Of a stretch of DNA of 64,000 nucleotides, positions 42,384 to 48,945 are shown in pieces. A model generated the notes under the pieces. That model was not told the DNA's origin and searched no databases. It was given only the letters and a program-made list of their open reading frames with translations. The translations under genes and the position numbers were made by a program. The DNA comes from Mogibacterium sp. (GTDB taxonomy: Bacteria; Bacillota; Clostridia; Peptostreptococcales; Anaerovoracaceae). The stretch covers positions 1 through 64,000 of the forward strand of contig JAFRKO010000009.1 of assembly GCA_017431685.1 (NCBI GenBank), in the 5' to 3' direction. The first letter of the stretch is position 1. Each line of letters begins with the position of its first letter.

Positions 42384-43049
42384 ATGGGCAAGAAAATCTA
42401 CCATGGAGGAGAAAAAATAGTGAGATCTCCCGCATTCGGGACCGGCCGTCAGTATAATGATTTCGGCCTGGGTTTCTATTGCACAGAATACCATCAGTAT
42501 GCCGCCGAGTGGGCTGTCGGGACAGGGAGGAATGGTTTTGTCTCTTCCTACTCTCTGGAAAGTGATGGTCTTCGCATCATAAACCTCTGCAGTTCCCAGT
42601 ACAATCCTCTCCACTGGCTTGGACTTCTTTTCAATTACCGCGAATTCAATTTTTCATCGGATACTGCATACAGAGCCAGAGAATATATAAACAAGTATTT
42701 TTCCGTAGATCACCAGTCCTGCGACTGCATTATCGGTTATCGCGCAGATAACAGATGTTTCATGTTCGCCCAGGACTTTCTTGACGCAAAGCTCTCATAC
42801 AAGAGTTTCAGAAGCGCACTTGCAGGCGATAATTCCAACAGGCAGTTTGTGCTGAAAAGCAACCGCGCATTCGACAACATCATCTTTACCGGATACGAAC
42901 CTGCTCTCGGAGAAGTTTATTTCCCTGTCAGGCGAAGCCGTGAGTTGCGATCCATGAAAAGCATTAAGAGTTCTTCCGGCAGAAGCGATTTTTTTATTAC
43001 TGATCTGATCGAGGAGGAGGTCCGTCCTTATGATGCACGCCTACGATAA
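42384..43049 (+). CDS. DUF3990 protein, ADP-ribosyltransferase-like toxin candidate
   Basis: 221 residues, whose layout fits DUF3990. Near the N-terminus KIYHGG and NDFGLGFYCTE form two of the three blocks expected of an ADP-ribosyltransferase fold of the H-Y-E type; a C-terminal GEVYFPV could give the third. DUF3990 is described as ART-like, and this link to the triad is my inference. It is followed, with a 20-nt overlap, by a helix-turn-helix gene, the typical layout of a toxin with its antitoxin or regulator. It stands on the opposite strand from all its neighbours and sits between cdaR and nagB-glmM. An alternative is a non-toxic metabolite-modifying enzyme. Confidence 0.75.
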   Translation: MGKKIYHGGEKIVRSPAFGTGRQYNDFGLGFYCTEYHQYAAEWAVGTGRNGFVSSYSLESDGLRIINLCSSQYNPLHWLGLLFNYREFNFSSDTAYRAREYINKYFSVDHQSCDCIIGYRADNRCFMFAQDFLDAKLSYKSFRSALAGDNSNRQFVLKSNRAFDNIIFTGYEPALGEVYFPVRRSRELRSMKSIKSSSGRSDFFITDLIEEEVRPYDARLR

Positions 43050-43749
43050 GGTCTGCCTTTACAGGGCATCCGACACGCTTGGCTGCATGCTTGATTATTC
43101 CGTATACAGCCTTCACTATGATATATCCACGATGATCGACCTGTTCATAGCATCCGGTACCGCTGCCCTTTTCGAATGCGGAGATATCAGAACAATAGCC
43201 GGTATGTCCGGAGTCGAGCTCTCATACGAGGTTCTCGAAAAGAGCGGCATCATATTTGAAAGAACACAGCCGCGCTACACCAAGGCTTTGAGCCCGGAAT
43301 ACTGGTGTGGCTTCACGCTGGCTAATATACAGTGGGAAACCTGTCTGTCGTTTGATAAAATAATCAGCATTTTCCCGCCATCTTCTTTTATTTCCGATTT
43401 TGTCGGAAGCAGACTTTCATTCCTTGACAGTCTCCCTTTTGACATCAGTGATGAAGAACGTTCAGCAAAAGCCAGAGCTTTTGGAAAGCAGTTTGCAGCA
43501 GATGCTGTATCGGCCTTTATTTCAAAAGATTCTGTCAGCAACAAGTCCAAAGCATCAGAAGAAACCCCTCTCAAAAAAATGCGTAATAAAAACGGCCTCA
43601 GCCAGAGTGATCTGGCTAAGGCCAGTGGTGTTCCTGTCAGAACGATACAACAGTATGAACAGCGCCGTAAGGATCTATCCAAAGCCCGCGCAGAGTATCT
43701 TGTCGCACTCGCCCGCGTCCTCGGCTGTGATCCTTCAAGTCTTATTTAG
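43030..43749 (+). CDS. XRE-family helix-turn-helix partner of the DUF3990 protein
   Basis: 239 residues. The C-terminal 60 residues are a Cro/C1-type helix-turn-helix (MRNKNGLSQSDLAKASG, VPVRTIQQYEQ). The N-terminal 130 residues have a conserved-looking domain (DLFIASGTAALFECGDI, SPEYWCGFTLANIQWET) that I have seen in other Clostridia next to similar genes but cannot name. GAGGAGGAGG lies about 9 nt before the ATG, within the end of the DUF3990 gene, so translation is coupled. It ends overlapping the convergent cdaR stop by 3-4 nt. The probable role is to neutralise the partner and repress the module. Confidence 0.75.
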   Translation: MMHAYDKVCLYRASDTLGCMLDYSVYSLHYDISTMIDLFIASGTAALFECGDIRTIAGMSGVELSYEVLEKSGIIFERTQPRYTKALSPEYWCGFTLANIQWETCLSFDKIISIFPPSSFISDFVGSRLSFLDSLPFDISDEERSAKARAFGKQFAADAVSAFISKDSVSNKSKASEETPLKKMRNKNGLSQSDLAKASGVPVRTIQQYEQRRKDLSKARAEYLVALARVLGCDPSSLI

Positions 43750-44717
43750 TTGCTTTCTTCTTCGTTGTTCTCTTCCCTTTTCTTTTCCTTTTCCTTTTTG
43801 ACTGCTTTTAATTTCAGCATCAGGTTCTCCTGTCCTTCAGCAAGAGACACACCTTCAGGGAGATCGATCTCGATCGGTATCTCACTGTCTTCATAATAAT
43901 ATCCTATATCGATTTCTCTTGCTGTTATACCCGCAAAAGCATCGATAGTACTCTTTTTGCCCTTTATCACTATGGTTTCAGGGAATGTGCACGTCCTCTC
44001 ATATGAATCATCCGAATCATCCTTTACAGGCACTACCAGTCTAACCTCTTTTGTATACCCGGCAGCAGCTCTGAAAGATAACGTTTCAGGATAAACGACG
44101 ACATTTATGACTTTGTTGCCGTCGCTGTCGAGTGCTGCGATTTCAAGCGTCATTGCCTTGAATTGTTCATCAAGGTCGTCAGGATCTATGACCGCAGCCA
44201 CCCGGTCTATATCGGAAAGTTTGTCTTCAGTAGCGATGACAGTAGCTGTTTCTACCGACATATTCTCAATCAGAGGCACAGCATTTTCTTCATATTCCTC
44301 CGAATACTCGACCATTATCGGCATCTCCACACTTGCTGCGCTCGCAATATCGACGGTAACACTCTTTACGGACGTGTCTCTTACCTGCGTGCCTTCAGGC
44401 CCGGAAACATGCAGGGCAACGGTATTTTCTCCGGTAGAAAGACCGCTCACATCTGCAGTTACCGAGATATCTTCTGACGAGATATTTGCTGTATCGATCC
44501 TTCTCTGCTGGAGTGTCACCTCCACATTCTTGTAATTGGCCTCTGCAACTGCATAGCCTCTGTTTGCAAGAGTATCAAGTCCTGTATATGTTATAGGCAC
44601 TCCTGAGTACCTTGCATTAGTCATCGGATCATAATTGTACACAACGAAGAACCATGCTCCTGTTGCCACAAGTAAAGCAAGTATTATGTTTATTATTTTA
44701 CGCCCGTTATCTGTCAT
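43746..44717 (-). CDS. cdaR: YbbR-domain protein, CdaA regulator
   Basis: 323 residues: one N-terminal span (IINIILALLVATGAWFFVV) and an extracytoplasmic part with several YbbR repeats. In Bacillota CdaR binds the membrane part of CdaA and modulates c-di-AMP synthesis. Its ATG lies inside the end of cdaA (11-nt overlap) with AGGAGG 8 nt upstream. The C-terminus is a charged Glu/Lys/Asn-rich tail. It ends in a tail-to-tail overlap with the HTH gene and I see no terminator between them. Confidence 0.92.
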   Translation of the reverse strand: MTDNGRKIINIILALLVATGAWFFVVYNYDPMTNARYSGVPITYTGLDTLANRGYAVAEANYKNVEVTLQQRRIDTANISSEDISVTADVSGLSTGENTVALHVSGPEGTQVRDTSVKSVTVDIASAASVEMPIMVEYSEEYEENAVPLIENMSVETATVIATEDKLSDIDRVAAVIDPDDLDEQFKAMTLEIAALDSDGNKVINVVVYPETLSFRAAAGYTKEVRLVVPVKDDSDDSYERTCTFPETIVIKGKKSTIDAFAGITAREIDIGYYYEDSEIPIEIDLPEGVSLAEGQENLMLKLKAVKKEKEKKREENNEEESN

Positions 44718-45549
44718 CGCGCCTGCCTCCTCTCAGTATTCTGAATCTTGAAAGCAGATCGCGGTCATCAGCAGAAGGCAGATATATATCAAGCAGCATT
44801 TTCTCAAGAGTTTTTAAATCAAGGAAACGCTTGAATTCGCCATACTGCGCGACTGAAATAGCTCCCGTCTCTTCTGAAACCACGATAACAAAAGCATCTG
44901 ACACCTCACTTAGTCCAAGTGCCGCCCTGTGCCTGGTACCCAGGTTCTTGCCTATGTCTTTTCTCTCTGTAAGAGGCAGAACACAGCTTGCAGCATGCAC
45001 TCTGTCGCCTCTGATGATAACTGCGCCGTCATGGAGAGGTGATCCTTCGTAGAATAAATTGCCGAGGAGCCTGACCGAGATTTCCGCATCGATTATTACT
45101 CCGGTCTCGCTTATATCGCTGAGCATAGTTTCACGCTCGATTGCCATCAATGCTCCTGTCTGTGTAGACGAAAAGTCGTCTACAGCATCGACGATCTTAT
45201 GGACCGTAGCGTACATCTCCTCTTTGCCAATATCTCTGAATTGTCCGCTGAGAACACCTCTGCGCCCGATCTGTTCAAGACCCCTTCTGATCTCAGGCTG
45301 GAACAGTATGACTACCGCAATAAGGCCGACAGTGATAAGCCTTGTGAAAAGCCAGTTAAGCAGGCTAAGGTTGAACATTTCCGAAACAAGGAAAAAAGCA
45401 ACAATCAAAAGGATTCCTCTGAACAGCTGCTGCGCGCGGGTTTCTTTAATGAACCCGAGCAGAGTGTACAGCAGGTACGCAACGATAACGATGTCGATGA
45501 CATCGGTTACCTTTATGCTCATGAGGATTCCCATCAGATTGTCAAGCAT
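44707..45549 (-). CDS. cdaA: Diadenylate cyclase CdaA
   Basis: Makes cyclic di-AMP from two ATP. The 280-residue protein has three N-terminal spans and a DAC domain with the DGA motif (GSPLHDGAVIIRGDR) and the RHR motif (LGTRHRAALGLSE). GAAGGG precedes the ATG by 6 nt. It follows the LCP gene by 33 bp. c-di-AMP controls potassium and osmolyte balance and links to cell-wall synthesis, consistent with its neighbours. Confidence 0.95.
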   Translation of the reverse strand: MLDNLMGILMSIKVTDVIDIVIVAYLLYTLLGFIKETRAQQLFRGILLIVAFFLVSEMFNLSLLNWLFTRLITVGLIAVVILFQPEIRRGLEQIGRRGVLSGQFRDIGKEEMYATVHKIVDAVDDFSSTQTGALMAIERETMLSDISETGVIIDAEISVRLLGNLFYEGSPLHDGAVIIRGDRVHAASCVLPLTERKDIGKNLGTRHRAALGLSEVSDAFVIVVSEETGAISVAQYGEFKRFLDLKTLEKMLLDIYLPSADDRDLLSRFRILRGGRRDDR

Positions 45550-45582
45550 TTCTTACCCTTCTGTCTTCTTTTGTTGTTTTAA

Positions 45583-47133
45583 TTATTCTCCGGATGCCAC
45601 GGTCACGACGCCGTCTTCGTCCGTCTGGAGATCATTTCCTTTAAGCAGCGTGTTTATAAGACTCTTTGCATTCTCTATGCTTTCAACATCCTGAGTCATA
45701 ACGTACGCATATTCTCCGCCAGTCGAGTATGTAGGCAGCATACCGTCTCCGCCCACTACTGTATTCTTGAAGATTTTCCAATCCGGATTCTTCGCAAGCT
45801 GGTACTTGACCAGATTTCTGACCTCGCGCGAGCTAAAGCTCATTTCGACGTAATTAGTCAGATTCGAAAGCACCTTGTTGTAGCTCAGTATCATTGTGCG
45901 GCTGCTAGTAGCTTTCTTTATAAGAGCTTCAAATACCAGCTGCTGATTTTTGATTCTTTGCCGATCACCATCCACAAACGCTTTGCGCTCCCTTGCAAAC
46001 GCAAGAGCCTGCTTTCCGCTCATGTGATTAAGGCCTTTCTTAACAGTCCAGCTCTTGAGCTTTACAGGTGTAAATTCATATTCGGATACAACATCTATGC
46101 CGCCTATCGCATCGATAAATCTCTCAACGGTAGTAAAGTTTACCTTTACATAATAGTTTATCTTTGTATCAAACAGCTGCTCCAGAGCCCCGATCGTGGT
46201 CTGCACTCCGTAAAAGCCTGTATGTGTCAGCTTGTCCATCGCGTTATCGTGATCAGGCATGTAGATTTCATAATCGCGCGGCACGGATGTCATCAGGATC
46301 TGACCGCTCTTCGGATCTACTGTCACTACCATGTTGACATCGCTTCTGCCTTCAGAATCGATGGTACCGTCTACATCTATGCCCGAAATAATGAAGTTGA
46401 ACGGCTGCTTTGTCACATCGGATACTGCGCTGGCATTCTTTACAGAACTCCCGCTGAGGAATGAAAGTGTTCCCAGAGAATAGACGGTTCCTACACCATA
46501 AAATACTATGAGTACCATCGCTGCCAGTGTCGCCAGCACCTTGCCCCAGTTCTTGCTTTTTCTGCTGCGGGTCTGTACAAAGATCACAAGGCTGAGAAGT
46601 ATCAGCACTCCGAACATTGCCGCGCTTATCCCAAGCGGAAGCACATTCATGAGCAGCATTGATGCTGCAAACACGCCAAATGTTATTAAGTATATAATGG
46701 TAAGAATCTGATGGAATTTATTGACTCTTCTGCGCGAGGCACTTTTCTGCTTTTTGTTGCGGTTCTTCGTGTAATTGCTTCTGTACCTGTCATATGCCTC
46801 CTGAGATGCCTGTTTTATTGCCGCTATCTCCTGAAGGTTGTGATGAGGATGATCATCGACTTCCTCTACAGGGGCATTATCAGGCATTCGCGAAAAGACA
46901 TGCTCCTTGTCATACTGCGCAAAAATATCACTGTCGTCATCGATCCACTTGTGATTGCTCAGTGGTTCAGGCGCATCAAAAGCAGGAGCATTACTGCTCT
47001 TGCTTTCTCTCCTGAGCTCGTTATAGAGCTTTCTGTCATTGTCTATGTCGTCGATCTTTTTGCTTTTCTCCGGGACCTCGCGGTCAAATTGGAAATCCAG
47101 AAGATCGTCGAGGTCCCAGTCGTTGTTTGCCAT
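45583..47133 (-). CDS. LytR-CpsA-Psr (LCP) family protein
   Basis: 516 residues. About 150 charged cytoplasmic residues come first, then three membrane spans (residues about 150-230) and an extracellular LCP domain with the conserved arginine and aspartate segments (SEGRSDVNMVVTVD, VPRDYEIYMPD, FARERKAFVDGDRQR). LCP enzymes transfer undecaprenyl-linked wall polymers such as teichoic acids onto peptidoglycan. It lies 12 bp after hpf and 33 bp before cdaA. The long N-terminal tail is not part of the LCP domain and is acidic and low in complexity. Confidence 0.9.
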   Translation of the reverse strand: MANNDWDLDDLLDFQFDREVPEKSKKIDDIDNDRKLYNELRRESKSSNAPAFDAPEPLSNHKWIDDDSDIFAQYDKEHVFSRMPDNAPVEEVDDHPHHNLQEIAAIKQASQEAYDRYRSNYTKNRNKKQKSASRRRVNKFHQILTIIYLITFGVFAASMLLMNVLPLGISAAMFGVLILLSLVIFVQTRSRKSKNWGKVLATLAAMVLIVFYGVGTVYSLGTLSFLSGSSVKNASAVSDVTKQPFNFIISGIDVDGTIDSEGRSDVNMVVTVDPKSGQILMTSVPRDYEIYMPDHDNAMDKLTHTGFYGVQTTIGALEQLFDTKINYYVKVNFTTVERFIDAIGGIDVVSEYEFTPVKLKSWTVKKGLNHMSGKQALAFARERKAFVDGDRQRIKNQQLVFEALIKKATSSRTMILSYNKVLSNLTNYVEMSFSSREVRNLVKYQLAKNPDWKIFKNTVVGGDGMLPTYSTGGEYAYVMTQDVESIENAKSLINTLLKGNDLQTDEDGVVTVASGE

Positions 47134-47145
47134 ACTTTATTTATC

Positions 47146-47679
47146 CTATCTCTTTGTTTCGATCAGTCCGTAAGCGTTACCCTTGCGTTTGTATACAACG
47201 CTGACATCATCAGTATCCATGTCAAGGAATACAAAGAAGTCATGTCCGAGCATCTCCATCTGGAGAATCGCTTCCTCTGCTACCATTGGAGTAAGCTCAA
47301 CCTGCTTTCTCCTTACAATGGTCATCTCTTCTTCGAAATCCTCATCCTCTGGTTCAGGTATGAATTCCAGCTTAAGAGCCTTGTTCTCTTTATATCTGGA
47401 CTCGAGCTTGCCCTTGAGCTTGCTCATCTGGTATTCGAGTTTATCTGTAACCAGGTCTACCGCATCGTAAATGCTGTCATTAGCCATCTCTGCTCTGAGA
47501 ACGGCCTGCTTTGCATTGATAGTAGCCTCAAACTTTGGTGTTTCTCTGAGTTTAGATACAACTATATTTGCAGTTGTGTCTTCGTCAAAGTATTTGCCGA
47601 TCTTATCCAGCTTCTTTTCGATGTAGTTACTGAGCTTCTCGCTCATTGGATAATTTTTTGATGAAATGTTGATCTTCAT
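47146..47679 (-). CDS. hpf: Ribosome hibernation promoting factor, long form
   Basis: 177 residues, the long HPF of Bacillota: an N-terminal S30Ae/RaiA domain (MSEKLSNYIEKKLDKIGKY, RAEMANDSIYDAVDLV) and a C-terminal dimerisation domain (VELTPMVAEEAILQME). It joins 70S ribosomes into 100S dimers in stationary phase. AGGAGG lies 10 nt before the ATG. It begins a unit that also carries LCP, cdaA and cdaR. Confidence 0.94.
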   Translation of the reverse strand: MKINISSKNYPMSEKLSNYIEKKLDKIGKYFDEDTTANIVVSKLRETPKFEATINAKQAVLRAEMANDSIYDAVDLVTDKLEYQMSKLKGKLESRYKENKALKLEFIPEPEDEDFEEEMTIVRRKQVELTPMVAEEAILQMEMLGHDFFVFLDMDTDDVSVVYKRKGNAYGLIETKR

Positions 47680-47715
47680 AACACTTATCCTCCTGATGTC
47701 ATAGTTTGCTAACTT

Positions 47716-47724
47716 ATTTTACCA
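47716..47724 (-). promoter_or_regulatory. hpf: Extended -10 promoter of hpf
   Basis: Minus-strand TGgTAAAAT; TAAAAT at 47716-47721. It lies immediately after the terminator of the 80-residue protein gene, so hpf-LCP-cdaAR is a separate transcription unit. No good -35 box is seen. Confidence 0.55.
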
Positions 47725-47740
47725 CAAGATAAGCAAAAAA

Positions 47741-47769
47741 TGTGTGCTCCTTCTGTGAAGAAGCACACA
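47741..47769 (-). terminator. Intrinsic terminator before hpf
   Basis: Arms TGTGTGCT/AGCACACA continuing as CTTC/GAAG after one mismatch; on the minus strand it is followed by six T residues. It ends the transcript of the ncRNA and the 80-residue protein. Confidence 0.85.
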
Positions 47770-47797
47770 ATATATTGATTAATTTTTATATAGGTTT

Positions 47798-48040
47798 TTA
47801 CCAGAGCTTATCTACGGCATCAGCGATCTTCTTACCTTCTACAGGGCCAAGCTTGCATCTGAGTTGTCTCTTGACTTCTCCCATAGGGTTAATATAATCT
47901 TTTGCCTTTCCCTCCTCTATACGGGCGAGGAGAGCCTTCTCTGCCTCTTTGCTGATCTTTCCGTCATCAGTAATTCCAGCCAGAATAAGTTCCAGTTCTT
48001 CCATCGGGATATTCATCGTAGGATCTATCATTATACTCAT
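47798..48040 (-). CDS. 80-residue protein of unknown function downstream of the structured RNA
   Basis: 80 residues, starting at 48040 with AAGGGGGAG 6 nt upstream. It is acidic in its middle and rich in charged helices (PMEELELILAGITDDGKI, ALLARIEEGKAKDYI), without a signal or membrane span. I recognise no family. It directly follows the structured RNA, which may be its leader. The gene is far enough from hpf to have its own terminator. An upstream in-frame reading through the RNA is not supported. Confidence 0.6.
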   Translation of the reverse strand: MSIMIDPTMNIPMEELELILAGITDDGKISKEAEKALLARIEEGKAKDYINPMGEVKRQLRCKLGPVEGKKIADAVDKLW

Positions 48041-48061
48041 TATGTTCTCCCCCTTGATTGT

Positions 48062-48248
48062 TGCTAAATGATTAGCACCGCGGCCACTCGACCTGGTCTT
48101 TGACCCCACACTCGCCTTTACCCGCTTTGCGGAGGACTTACTTCTAAGATACGCCATGATCACAGCCGCCTCTTGCCTGCTGCTTACGTGGGTCCCTTTG
48201 CCCGTATCTGGCATGGACTTGCAACCACGAACATGACCGCGGACTATT
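48062..48248 (-). ncRNA. Structured noncoding RNA, candidate raiA motif
   Basis: No reading frame here has a good start site, but the sequence can fold. The 5' end (48242-48234, CCGCGGTCA) pairs with 3' (48086-48078, TGGCCGCGG) as a 9-bp closing helix with one G-U; AGATACG and CGTATCT (about 48209-48203 and 48152-48146) can form an internal helix; CCGC-AAA-GCGG and GGTC-AAA-GACC are small hairpins. raiA RNAs are known structured RNAs of Bacillota found near raiA/hpf. Here the next-but-one gene is hpf. Length (about 170-190 nt) fits. Assignment to raiA is from context and memory, not a model score. Confidence 0.55.
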
Positions 48249-48287
48249 CACTTTTTTTATGCGGAGCATACCGGCTCCGCGGAGCAA

Positions 48288-48488
48288 TTATTTCCTTTTG
48301 CTCGCTTTGACTTCCTGCTCAAGCATCTTTTCGAGTCTTTCTTTTGCCTTCGGATCATATGCAAGCGCATCGTCATCTCCGGCAAGAAAAGCTTCAAGAT
48401 TAGGAAGACGGACGCCGGCCTTATAATTCATTTTAAACAGCTCGACGTTGAGCGCTTTTACGACATCGCGCATTTCCTTATTGGTCAT
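48288..48488 (-). CDS. 66-residue protein of unknown function, downstream of HypA-like gene
   Basis: A 66-residue, mostly helical charged protein, starting at 48488 with TAAGGAGG 6 nt upstream. No signal, span or known motif; it begins with TNKEMRDVVKALNVELF. It lies 28 bp after the hypA-like gene and is likely cotranscribed with the oxidoreductase. Its stop is followed by a G-C rich hairpin and then the structured RNA. Confidence 0.6.
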   Translation of the reverse strand: MTNKEMRDVVKALNVELFKMNYKAGVRLPNLEAFLAGDDDALAYDPKAKERLEKMLEQEVKASKRK

Positions 48489-48516
48489 TATAGCCTCCTT
48501 AATAAACAGGTATTGA

Positions 48517-48927
48517 TCACTGTGGTTTGTATTCACCCGGTGTGTCGAAACCTCCGGTGCTTTCCGCACCCTCTTCGTCATTGTCATACACCTCAATCGA
48601 CTTGATCCTCATCTCATTGCCGCGCAGCAGCCAGGTGCGGCCGCTACCGCAATGAGGGCAAGTCTTGCCGTATGCTACTGTAGAGTACTGGATCTTGCAG
48701 TTGTCACACCATGTCACCGCAGGGATCTCTTCACAATACAGCGTAGATCCTTCAAACATAGGGAACTTCTTCGAGTACCATTTCCAGTAGTCATACAGAT
48801 ACGAAGTAACGATTCCAGAGACCTCACCGAACTCAAGTGTCACGGATTTGATCTTCTTGACGTTGTGCGCCTCAGCGACCTTGCTTACCTCTTTAACTGC
48901 ATAGTTTACAAGTCCTAGTTCGTGCAT
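48517..48927 (-). CDS. HypA-like zinc-ribbon metallochaperone
   Basis: 136 residues. It begins with MHELGLV, whose His2 and Glu3 match the nickel-binding start of HypA, and has a zinc ribbon made of WCDNC and CPHCG. HypA delivers nickel to NiFe hydrogenases or urease. None of the other hyp genes, a hydrogenase or a urease is in the window, so it is an orphan here and may serve the adjacent oxidoreductase or a distant nickel enzyme. The C-terminal 25 residues are an unusual acidic tail. It starts 18 bp after the oxidoreductase gene with AAGGG upstream. Confidence 0.85.
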   Translation of the reverse strand: MHELGLVNYAVKEVSKVAEAHNVKKIKSVTLEFGEVSGIVTSYLYDYWKWYSKKFPMFEGSTLYCEEIPAVTWCDNCKIQYSTVAYGKTCPHCGSGRTWLLRGNEMRIKSIEVYDNDEEGAESTGGFDTPGEYKPQ

Positions 48928-48945
48928 TAAACCCTTGCCGTCCTT

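Noticed and set aside
46711..47661. 316-residue open frame antisense to the LCP and hpf genes
   Set aside because: The opposite strand carries clear domains of both genes; the antisense reading has no family features and no start signal.
48257..48277. GCGGAGC/GCTCCGC hairpin as a terminator for the 66-residue gene
   Set aside because: On the minus strand it is followed by an A-run, not T residues, so it is not an intrinsic terminator in the sense of that gene.
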